This document shows positions 8,244 to 14,550 of a stretch of DNA of 14,569 nt, piece by piece. Origin of the DNA: an uncultured Bacilli bacterium (lineage in GTDB: Bacteria; Bacillota_I; Bacilli_A; RF39; UBA660); NCBI GenBank assembly GCA_944331725.1, contig CALVJE010000016.1, positions 1 to 14,569 of the forward strand, read 5' to 3'. The translations under genes were made by a program, and so were the position numbers. Positions within the stretch are counted from its first letter, which is position 1; every line of letters starts with the position of its first letter. The notes below the pieces were generated by a model. The model did not search any database. It was given only the letters and a program-made list of their open reading frames with translations, and was not told the origin of the DNA.

Positions 8244-8267
8244 TTAAAGCACCTCCAAACTATCTCT

Positions 8268-8273
8268 ATTATA
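8268..8273 (-). promoter_or_regulatory. -10 box of the fhs promoter
   Basis: TATAAT on the minus strand lies 25 bases upstream of the fhs start, just after the terminator of the preceding gene. I see no convincing -35 at 16-18 bases, so promoter strength is uncertain. The leader would be under 20 nt, too short for a riboswitch. Confidence 0.5.
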
Positions 8274-8287
8274 TGCTAAAACTAAAG

Positions 8288-8309
8288 AAAAAACTAGTCT
8301 AAACTAGTT
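8288..8309 (-). terminator. Terminator after the orphan gene at 8304-9281
   Basis: On the minus strand AACTAGT-TTAG-ACTAGTT forms a 7-bp stem with a four-base loop (8292-8309) followed by T's. The TAG stop at 8304-8306 is inside the stem. It is short and A/T-rich, so termination may be partial. Confidence 0.55.
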
Positions 8310-9281
8310 CTTCTTAACATATCGTTTGATTTCTCTATTCTGCAAATAATCATCATAAGTATTAACTATTTCTGATAACCTTTCATCCGCTGCCTCATAT
8401 TCTTCTTTAAGATCTTTTAAATCTTTTTCAACTTCCCTATAAAACAAATCATATTTATCATCTATTTCTTCTTCAATCTTTTCTTTTACTTTAGATAAAA
8501 CAAAACTAACATATGCTCTAGCTACATCAAAACATTTATCTTTACTAAAAGTATCATCATCAAGAAGAAAATTTTCACCTATTTTACCAATATTACTATC
8601 ATTATATCTAATAGGTTCATTAAATAACCAAAGAGAATCATTAATAACAGGGATATTTTTCAAACTAAAGACTCCACTTTTACTTTCAAAACTAGATGAC
8701 TCCAAAGAAAAATTTTCACTTCTTGTATAAAAAGATTTAACTTTACCATTAGAATCACTAATATTTACATTATCACCACATAACCACAAATTATTTATAC
8801 TATTACTATTACATCTATATTCTATATTTTTACTTGTAATATATATATTATCAGCAACACAAGACTTTCCATATATAGAAACATTTTCTGTCTCAACACA
8901 TCTTAAATCTGAAACACGTTGACCATTAACTCTAAAAAAGACACTATCTGCATTTACAAAATCAGAACATAATACATAATTTCCATCTTCACCATTAAAA
9001 ATAAGTTTTGTTTTCTTACTATTATCCACATAAAAACTACCATTAGCAAAACTATTACTAATTATTATTTCCGCATCAGACTCTTTAGCATCAAGCGACA
9101 ATTCATTAAATAATTCCCAATTTTCAAAATAAATTTTAGAAACATTTTCTTTTAATAATAAATCAATTTTTCTTTCACTTTTTTCAAAAACTTTAGATTT
9201 AAAAAAAGAATAAGTAAATGGCGTAATATATCCACTCCTACCATCATCAAGTTCATAATAAATAAATGATTTTTTTGTCAT
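8304..9281 (-). CDS. Unrecognised protein: beta-rich body with C-terminal coiled coil
   Basis: I do not recognise this 325-residue protein. There is no signal peptide or membrane segment, so it is presumably cytoplasmic. Residues ~45-215 are built of short alternating beta-strand and Asn/Ser/Asp turn units (for example LIFNGEDGNYVL, NVSIYGKSC, NIYITSKNIEY, NLWLCGDNVNI). These recur about every 15-20 residues, as in beta-solenoid or bactofilin-like folds. Residues ~255-320 are highly charged and helical with heptad-like spacing (KVKEKIEEEID, EVEKDLKDLKEEYEAADERL), a likely coiled coil for oligomerisation. It has its own strong promoter (9309-9337), a GGGGGAG ribosome binding site and its own terminator, so it is expressed separately from tmk and fhs. 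The fold statement is inference. Confidence 0.75.
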   Translation of the reverse strand: MTKKSFIYYELDDGRSGYITPFTYSFFKSKVFEKSERKIDLLLKENVSKIYFENWELFNELSLDAKESDAEIIISNSFANGSFYVDNSKKTKLIFNGEDGNYVLCSDFVNADSVFFRVNGQRVSDLRCVETENVSIYGKSCVADNIYITSKNIEYRCNSNSINNLWLCGDNVNISDSNGKVKSFYTRSENFSLESSSFESKSGVFSLKNIPVINDSLWLFNEPIRYNDSNIGKIGENFLLDDDTFSKDKCFDVARAYVSFVLSKVKEKIEEEIDDKYDLFYREVEKDLKDLKEEYEAADERLSEIVNTYDDYLQNREIKRYVKKN

Positions 9282-9308
9282 AATTACTCCCCCTAAAATA
9301 TGTCTATT

Positions 9309-9337
9309 ATTATATATAGAAGTAAAAATTTAGTCAA
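9309..9337 (-). promoter_or_regulatory. Strong promoter of the orphan gene, inside the end of tmk
   Basis: Minus strand TTGACT (9332-9337), exact 17-base spacer, TATAAT (9309-9314). The -35 box overlaps the last codons and stop of the thymidylate kinase gene. This is among the best promoter matches in the window. Confidence 0.78.
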
Positions 9338-9983
9338 GCACCTCTCTTACTACATCATAAATCTCTCTACTTATATCATCAATACTACGTAATACTCCAT
9401 CTTTACTACATTCAACTACTTTAAAATTATACTTATCTGCAACATATAAACTATTATCATAAACTTTATCTAAAAAATTTTGATCCTTCTCATTAATATC
9501 TCCATCAATTCCATCATAATTTCTATTTTTTCTAAGAGTATTAGTAAAGTCTCTATCTAATTTTAAAAATATTACTAAATCAGGTTTCTTAAGACCAAGT
9601 CTATTATATTCATAATCAGTTATATATTCTAAAAAAGTATCTTTTTCTTCTTCAAATAAAGCTCCTTGATAAATTAAATTAGAAGTAGTATATCTATCTA
9701 ATAAAACTATCTTTCCCCTATCTAAATCTTCTTTTAGTTTATTATGATAAGTATAAAATCTATCCATTGCATAAAAACTACTAATAGCATAAGGACCAAT
9801 ATCTTCTCTTTTACCTAAATTACCCTTTAAATATTCTTCTACTAAACTAGCCCCTATACTACCATAACTAGGAAAATGATGATATATAACGTCTTTACCA
9901 TCATTAATTAGTTTATTATAAAGTTCATTTATTTGTGTAGTTTTACCTACACCATCACTAACACCTTCTATTACAATTAACAT
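9330..9983 (-). CDS. tmk: Thymidylate kinase
   Basis: Phosphorylates dTMP to dTDP with ATP, in the cytosol. Evidence: an N-terminal P-loop EGVSDGVGKTTQ (6-17), the HHFPSYG and LLDRYTTSNLIYQGA (DR-Y) motifs of the dTMP-binding site, and a lid-like segment around LDRDFTNTLRKNR. Length is 217 residues, close to the family norm. The P-loop has one residue more between its first Gly and the GKT than the usual G-x-D-G-x-GKT, which is unusual but keeps GKTT. I chose ATG at 9983. A GTG three codons upstream (9990-9992) is part of the AGGTAGGTG ribosome binding site. A promoter lies directly upstream. The orphan gene follows but has its own promoter. Confidence 0.88.
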   Translation of the reverse strand: MLIVIEGVSDGVGKTTQINELYNKLINDGKDVIYHHFPSYGSIGASLVEEYLKGNLGKREDIGPYAISSFYAMDRFYTYHNKLKEDLDRGKIVLLDRYTTSNLIYQGALFEEEKDTFLEYITDYEYNRLGLKKPDLVIFLKLDRDFTNTLRKNRNYDGIDGDINEKDQNFLDKVYDNSLYVADKYNFKVVECSKDGVLRSIDDISREIYDVVREVLD

Positions 9984-10004
9984 ATCTAACACCTACCTAA
10001 AAAT

Positions 10005-10013
10005 ATTATATCA
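10005..10013 (-). promoter_or_regulatory. Extended -10 promoter of tmk
   Basis: Minus strand TG-A-TATAAT (-10 at 10005-10010), preceded by long T-tracts instead of a recognisable -35. The leader to the ATG at 9983 would be about 15 nt. Confidence 0.6.
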
Positions 10014-10032
10014 AAAAAAATTAAAAAAGTAT

Positions 10033-10131
10033 GAATTTTTAAAATTGAAAGAATTTTACCCTCCAAAATTAAAAATTGCTCTAGGGAAAATTAAAAATTG
10101 AAACAAAAAAACTCTCGAATTTTAAAAATTG
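10033..10131. repeat. Four spaced A/T-rich repeats upstream of the adhesin promoter
   Basis: Four copies of an AATT..AAAATTG-like motif occur in the 200-base divergent gap between tmk and the adhesin gene: 10033-10047, 10065-10078, 10087-10100 and 10117-10131. Copies 2 and 3 are identical (AAAATTAAAAATTG). The 13-base core of copy 4 is the exact reverse complement of the core of copy 1. Their right ends are 31, 22 and 31 bases apart, close to three, two and three helical turns. The last copy abuts the -35 box. They could be regulator sites, phased A-tracts (bent DNA, UP elements) or merely A/T-rich sequence. The remainder of this gap holds the two promoters and no gene. Confidence 0.5.
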
Positions 10132-10136
10132 CCTAT

Positions 10137-10165
10137 TTGCATAATATTTTAACTAATGTTAGAGT
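10137..10165 (+). promoter_or_regulatory. Promoter of the adhesin-sortase operon
   Basis: TTGCAT (10137-10142), 17-base spacer, extended -10 TG-T-TAGAGT (10157-10165). The -10 hexamer is weak (four of six), which the extended TG and the A/T-rich upstream tracts could offset. AAAAAAGGAGGA lies just before the ATG at 10196. Confidence 0.52.
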
Positions 10166-10195
10166 AAGCCTCGTTAAGAAAAAAGGAGGAAAACT

Positions 10196-11698
10196 ATGAA
10201 AAAAATATTATTATTCTTAACATTAAGTTTTATTTATTTACTAGGTACTACTCCAGTAAATGCTACATCTGATTCTTTCTATGAAGCAGAATATATTGAT
10301 AATATTTATATGGTTAGATATGATAAAACTACTAAGACTAAATATTATCAAAAAGCTAGAGTCTATAGAAGAACAAGTGATGGACGTCTTGCCTATTGTC
10401 TTCAACCATTCATAAAATTTAATCCATCTGATAATACTTATGAAACTGTATCAAACCTACCAGATATTAGTAAAGAAACTCTAACAAGAATTAATGACAT
10501 AATAGGATTTGGTTATAATTATAAAACACATACTGATTTAAAATGGTATGCTATTACACAACTTATGATCTGGCAAGCAGTAGAACCAAATAATGAATTT
10601 TATTTTACTGATACTTTGAATGGAAATAAAATAGAACCATACAACCAAGAAATAAAAGAAATTAATGACTTAATAAACAAAAGTTATATATTACCAAGTT
10701 TTAATAATGGAACCTATTATGGAATAGTAAATAGAGATATAAGTATTACTGATACTAATAGAGTTTTCACATATTATCGTGTTAATGCAACTAGTAATTT
10801 AAGTCATACTCATATTAACAATGATCTAATCGCTAATTCAAGTAAAGAAGGTTGTTATGATGTAACATATACAAGATACTTTGGTGGTAATGATCCTGTT
10901 ATATTTTACTATAATCCCAATAGTCAACATTTAGCAACTGTAGGAAGTCCTAAAAATAAAGAAGGTAAAGTAAAATTCTGTTTTAATGAATTAAAACTAA
11001 ATATTAAAAAAATTGATAAAGATACAGGATCAAATATTAGTAGTGGTGAAGCATCACTAAAAGATTCTATATTTACTCTATATAATGATAAGATGGAAAA
11101 AATAACTGATCTTACATTAGATGATAATATGGAAATAAACATCTCTAGTTCTAATAGTAATTTAGATTATGGTACATATTATCTAAAAGAAACTAAAACA
11201 GGTATAGGTTATCTACCTAACAATGAAACTTATAAAATAGAATTTACTCCTGAAAATACTAAAATTGAATTAGTAATAGAAAACGAAGTACTAAAAAAAG
11301 AAGTAACTATCAAAAAGTACTTTGGAGATGGTAAATTAATGGAAAGTGAATCTAATATAAGTTTTGAAATCTATGACTCTAATAATAATTTAGTAGATAC
11401 TATCACTACTGATATAAATGGTACAGCAAAAATTACTCTACCTTATGGTCATTATAAAATAGTACAAGTTAATACTACAGAAGGATATACTAAAATAGAA
11501 CCATTTGAAATATTTATTAATAATTTAGATAAAGAATATTCTTATACTATTAATGACTATAAGGAAAAGGAAGAAGAAGAAAAAGAAGAGACTATATCTA
11601 TTGTTGTACCAAATACTAGTACCGAAAAAAACAACTACCCACTTATAAGTATTACTCTATTACCAGTATATTTCCTTGCTAAGAAAAAGTTTAATTAG
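10196..11698 (+). CDS. Thioester-domain surface adhesin with SpaA/Cna_B-type stalk and sorting signal
   Basis: Secreted surface protein of 500 residues. The signal peptide is 1-23 (cleavage after VNA). The N-terminal domain has the marks of a TQXA/thioester domain: YCLQP with Cys68, and AITQLMIW with Gln122, the pair that forms the internal thioester able to bind host or surface amines covalently. Two SpaA/Cna_B-like domains follow. The first starts at LNIKKID (Lys272) and ends with YYLKETKTGIGY (Glu332), as needed for an isopeptide bond. The second starts at VTIKKYFG and ends with YKIVQVNTTEGY, where Gln424 replaces the expected Glu. A Glu/Lys spacer leads to VPNTS (471-475), a non-canonical LPXTG-like motif, then a hydrophobic tail and AKKKFN. 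It overlaps the sortase gene by 23 bases and is presumably its substrate. Confidence 0.85.
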   Translation: MKKILLFLTLSFIYLLGTTPVNATSDSFYEAEYIDNIYMVRYDKTTKTKYYQKARVYRRTSDGRLAYCLQPFIKFNPSDNTYETVSNLPDISKETLTRINDIIGFGYNYKTHTDLKWYAITQLMIWQAVEPNNEFYFTDTLNGNKIEPYNQEIKEINDLINKSYILPSFNNGTYYGIVNRDISITDTNRVFTYYRVNATSNLSHTHINNDLIANSSKEGCYDVTYTRYFGGNDPVIFYYNPNSQHLATVGSPKNKEGKVKFCFNELKLNIKKIDKDTGSNISSGEASLKDSIFTLYNDKMEKITDLTLDDNMEINISSSNSNLDYGTYYLKETKTGIGYLPNNETYKIEFTPENTKIELVIENEVLKKEVTIKKYFGDGKLMESESNISFEIYDSNNNLVDTITTDINGTAKITLPYGHYKIVQVNTTEGYTKIEPFEIFINNLDKEYSYTINDYKEKEEEEKEETISIVVPNTSTEKNNYPLISITLLPVYFLAKKKFN

Positions 11699-12224
11699 TC
11701 TCTTAGTAATAAGCCTTTATATAGGTAGTTGTTATATAATATATAGTGAAGAAAATAAAGAAGATAAAAAAATAGAAGTTAGTAATATTTCATCTACTGT
11801 TAATACTAGTAATAAAACAAGTTATTTAAATAATAAAGAAAAAGAAAAAACAATTGCAACTCTATATATAAATAAAATAAATTTAACTAAAGATATTTAT
11901 GATATTAATAGTACTCATAATAATGTAGAAGAAAATGTTACTATTCTAAATGATGATAAAAATTTAATAGTTCTAGCCGCTCATTCAGGACCTGGTTCTA
12001 TCGCTTATTTTGATGATTTAGATAAACTAGTTTTAAACGATAAAATTGTTTTAACTAAAGATAATAAAAAAACTAATTACAAAGTAATAAAGATAGAAGA
12101 ACAACCAAAAGATGGTACCATAGAAATAAATAAAACTAATAAAGAAAGATTAATACTAACTACTTGTAGTAAAAAAGATAAAGGTAAGCAGTTAGTAATA
12201 ATAACAGAAAAAATAGATGCCTAA
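11676..12224 (+). CDS. Small sortase-like transpeptidase lacking the expected catalytic Arg
   Basis: Membrane-anchored sortase of 182 residues: N-terminal hydrophobic segment (about 4-23), a ~35-residue linker, then the sortase beta-barrel. Catalytic His103 is in LAAHSGPG and Cys164 in LILTTC (the TLxTC motif). The usual Arg just after, as in C...RLVV, is not there. The sequence reads Lys171-Gln172 followed by LVIIT. Activity is therefore doubtful or depends on another residue. The only standard start is TTG at 11676, inside the adhesin gene, with no clear ribosome binding site. Upstream the frame is closed by a stop at 11646. Initiation may rely on coupling to adhesin translation. The adhesin carrying VPNTS is the obvious substrate. 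Class assignment (B- or D-like small sortase) is uncertain. Confidence 0.8.
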   Translation: MLRKSLISLLVISLYIGSCYIIYSEENKEDKKIEVSNISSTVNTSNKTSYLNNKEKEKTIATLYINKINLTKDIYDINSTHNNVEENVTILNDDKNLIVLAAHSGPGSIAYFDDLDKLVLNDKIVLTKDNKKTNYKVIKIEEQPKDGTIEINKTNKERLILTTCSKKDKGKQLVIITEKIDA

Positions 12225-12236
12225 ACATCTATTTTT
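12209..12236. terminator. Bidirectional terminator shared by the sortase gene and clpB
   Basis: An 11-bp stem AAAAATAGATG / CATCTATTTTT (12209-12219, 12226-12236) with a six-base loop. It is symmetric enough to act on both strands. The sortase stop TAA (12222-12224) is in the loop and the clpB stop (12229-12231) is in the stem. The two genes end four bases apart. Confidence 0.75.
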
Positions 12237-14328
12237 CTATTACTAGTTCATTATCTTTAACATCAAAAGTAACAGTCTCTCCATACTTAATAGTACCTTT
12301 AATAAGACTATGAGCAAGTAAACTCTCAATTGTTTTACTAACTTCACGTTTTAAAGGTCTAGCCCCATAATTAACATCATATCCTGCATTAACTAAATAA
12401 TCTTTTGCCTTATCAGTTAATTTAATATGAATATCATTATTAATTAAACGATTCTCTATATCAAAAACAATCTTATCAAGAATTTGATAAATTACATCCT
12501 TAGTAAGAGGTTTAAAGACAATTACTTCATCTATACGGTTAATAAACTCAGGTCTAAAGTGACTTCTTACTTCATCCATTACTTTACTAGTATCACCATC
12601 TAATATATATTCACTACCAAGGTTAGATGTCATAATGATAATGGTATTTTTAAAGTCAACACATCTACCATTAGAATCAGTTATTCTACCATCATCAAGT
12701 ATTTGTAGTAAAAGGTTTAAAACCTCAGGATGAGCTTTCTCAATTTCATCAAATAAAACTATACTATAAGGATTACGTCTAACTGCCTCAGTAAGTTGTC
12801 CTCCTTCTTCATAACCAACATATCCTGGAGGAGAACCAATTAAACGACTAACACTAAACTTCTCCATATATTCACTCATATCAATACGAACCATATGCTT
12901 TTCATCATCAAAAAGTTCATAAGCAAGAGTTCTAGCTACTTCAGTTTTACCAACACCAGTAGGCCCTAAAAAAATGAATGAACCAATAGGTCTATTAGGA
13001 TCTTTTATACCACTACGAGACTTAATTATCGCTTCACTTACTAAATGTAATGCTTCATCTTGTCCAATTACTCTACTTTTCATACTATTCTCAAGATTAA
13101 GAAGTTTCTCTTTCTCACTACTAACTAATTTACTTAAAGGAATATTAGTCATTTTAGAAATAACACTAGCAATATCTTCTTCAGTAACATTATCACTAAG
13201 TAATTTCATTTCATCACGACTCTTTAATTCCTCTAACTCTTTCTCCAATTTAGGAATAGTACCGTGTTGTAATTTAGCTGCACTCTCTAAATCATATCTA
13301 TTTTCAGCTTGCTCAAGTTCAAAACGAGCTTTCTCAATCTCTTTCTTCTTAGCTTGTATCTTATCATTAAGACCTTTCTCTTCTTCCCAAGATGCTTTAT
13401 ACTCTTTTTCTTTAGATTTTAACTCACCAAGTTCTTTATCTATCTCATCTTTACGTTTCATAGATAACTGATCTTTCTCGTGTCTTATCGCTTGTCTTTC
13501 TATTTCAAGTCTCATAATCTTACGAGTTAAAGTATCAAGTGCATTTGGAACAGAATCCATTTGAACTCTAATAGTTGCACAAGCTTCATCTACTAAATCT
13601 ATCGCTTTATCAGGTAAATATCTATCAGTAATATAACGATTAGAAAGTGTTGCAGCAGCTACTAAAGCTTTATCGTGAATAGTAACTCCGTGATGTATTT
13701 CAAATCTTTCTTTTAAACCACGAAGAATAGTAATAGTATCTTCTACACTAGGTTCTTTAACGATAATCTTTTGAAAACGACGTTCCAAAGCCCCATCTTT
13801 CTCTATATATTTACGATATTCATTTAAAGTAGTCGCTCCAATTACGTGAATCTCACCACGAGCAAGCATAGGTTTTAAGATATTAGATGTATCCATAGCA
13901 CCTTCCATATTACCAGAACCAACTATTGTATGAATTTCATCAATAAACATAATAATAGAACCTTCAGATTTTTTAACTTCATTTAAAACATTTTTAAGAC
14001 GTTCTTCAAACTCACCACGGTATTTAGCACCTGCAACTAAACTTGCCATATCTAACTCCCAAATAGTTTTATTTTTAAGACTACTAGGAACATCACCTCG
14101 CTCTATTCTAAGAGCAAGACCTTCAACAATAGCAGTCTTACCTACACCAGGCTCACCAATTAAAACAGGATTATTCTTAGTACGACGAGATAAAACACGA
14201 GTAATACTACGAATCTCTTCATCACGACCAATAACAGGATCAACCTTACCTGCTTTAACCGCTTCATTTATATTACGACCATATTTTTCTAATACATTTT
14301 CATTTTCTTCATTTGGATTTTGATACAT
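12229..14328 (-). CDS. clpB: ClpB-type disaggregase lacking the N-terminal domain
   Basis: AAA+ chaperone that, with DnaK, pulls proteins out of aggregates. NBD1 has Walker A GEPGVGKT (58-65), pore loop GAKYRGEFE (100-108) and Walker B with Asp130-Glu131. The coiled-coil middle domain that separates ClpB from ClpA covers about 255-375. NBD2 has Walker A GPTGVGKT (455-462), pore loop GYVGYEEGG and Walker B ending Asp527-Glu528. At 699 residues it lacks the ~150-residue Clp_N domain of standard ClpB (~860). The protein opens almost at the LEKYGR segment that normally follows that domain. AAAGGAG and the promoter lie directly upstream, so this is a true short form and not a mis-called start. No ClpP-binding loop is evident. 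A CIRCE operator indicates HrcA control. Confidence 0.95.
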   Translation of the reverse strand: MYQNPNEENENVLEKYGRNINEAVKAGKVDPVIGRDEEIRSITRVLSRRTKNNPVLIGEPGVGKTAIVEGLALRIERGDVPSSLKNKTIWELDMASLVAGAKYRGEFEERLKNVLNEVKKSEGSIIMFIDEIHTIVGSGNMEGAMDTSNILKPMLARGEIHVIGATTLNEYRKYIEKDGALERRFQKIIVKEPSVEDTITILRGLKERFEIHHGVTIHDKALVAAATLSNRYITDRYLPDKAIDLVDEACATIRVQMDSVPNALDTLTRKIMRLEIERQAIRHEKDQLSMKRKDEIDKELGELKSKEKEYKASWEEEKGLNDKIQAKKKEIEKARFELEQAENRYDLESAAKLQHGTIPKLEKELEELKSRDEMKLLSDNVTEEDIASVISKMTNIPLSKLVSSEKEKLLNLENSMKSRVIGQDEALHLVSEAIIKSRSGIKDPNRPIGSFIFLGPTGVGKTEVARTLAYELFDDEKHMVRIDMSEYMEKFSVSRLIGSPPGYVGYEEGGQLTEAVRRNPYSIVLFDEIEKAHPEVLNLLLQILDDGRITDSNGRCVDFKNTIIIMTSNLGSEYILDGDTSKVMDEVRSHFRPEFINRIDEVIVFKPLTKDVIYQILDKIVFDIENRLINNDIHIKLTDKAKDYLVNAGYDVNYGARPLKREVSKTIESLLAHSLIKGTIKYGETVTFDVKDNELVIEK

Positions 14329-14358
14329 AATAAAACATCTCCTTTCTTACACAAGCAT

Positions 14359-14387
14359 ATTATATAACAAATGTTGGCACTTGTCAA
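14359..14387 (-). promoter_or_regulatory. Consensus promoter of clpB
   Basis: Minus strand TTGACA (14382-14387), exact 17-base spacer, TATAAT (14359-14364): a perfect vegetative sigma-factor promoter. Initiation near 14352 gives a ~24-nt leader. The -35 box and most of the spacer lie within the CIRCE element. Confidence 0.88.
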
Positions 14388-14400
14388 GTAAGAGTGCTAA
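14374..14400. promoter_or_regulatory. CIRCE operator (HrcA binding site)
   Basis: TTGGCACTT-N9-GAGTGCTAA, against the consensus TTAGCACTC-N9-GAGTGCTAA: one arm perfect, the other with two changes. The dyad extends outward to 16-base arms (14367-14382 and 14392-14407, ACAAATGTT... and its complement). It covers the clpB -35 box and spacer, so bound HrcA would block RNA polymerase. Confidence 0.9.
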
Positions 14401-14457
14401 CATTTGTAAAAAATTAATCTAGGACCATAAAAACACAGACTATACACTCTCTAACTT

Positions 14458-14488
14458 AAAAAAATCATATCAAAAGATATAATTTTTT
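14458..14488 (-). terminator. Terminator for a minus-strand gene to the right of the window
   Basis: On the minus strand a 13-bp A/T-rich stem with one G-U wobble (14476-14488 with 14459-14471), loop TTTT, ends in a run of seven T. On the + strand the same pair would be a C-A mismatch, so the minus direction is favoured. It insulates clpB from upstream transcription. The gene it serves is not in the window. Confidence 0.6.
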
Positions 14489-14527
14489 CAAGCTTATAAC
14501 CGGACAGTTTTTGAAACGATATAAAAA

Positions 14528-14550
14528 TGACATCAGATTATCCTGAGTCA
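14528..14550. repeat. Inverted repeat near the right edge
   Basis: Arms TGAC-a-TCAG and CTGA-GTCA flank a six-base loop (14537-14542), giving eight pairs with one bulged A. It is more GC-rich than its surroundings. It could be an operator, a hairpin at the end of the neighbouring gene, or the edge of an element that continues past the window. The rest of 14408-14569, apart from the terminator at 14458-14488, shows no supported gene. Confidence 0.4.

Noticed and set aside
8244..8303. Folate (THF) riboswitch upstream of fhs
   Set aside because: The leader between the -10 box and the start is under 20 bases, too short for any known riboswitch.
9984..9992. Upstream GTG start for tmk
   Set aside because: Part of the AGGTAGGTG ribosome binding site. 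ATG at 9983 gives the usual short lead into the P-loop.
10033..10131. CRISPR array
   Set aside because: The units are only ~14 bases, A/T low-complexity, unequal in orientation and spacing, and there are no cas genes.
10924..11142. Minus-strand frame inside the adhesin gene
   Set aside because: Shadow of the first stalk domain. No promoter or ribosome binding site, and the adhesin frame is well supported.
12974..13471. 165-codon plus-strand frame, Ser/Leu-rich
   Set aside because: Antisense to the ClpB middle domain and NBD2, which are unmistakable. The composition is what the charged coiled coil gives on the opposite strand.
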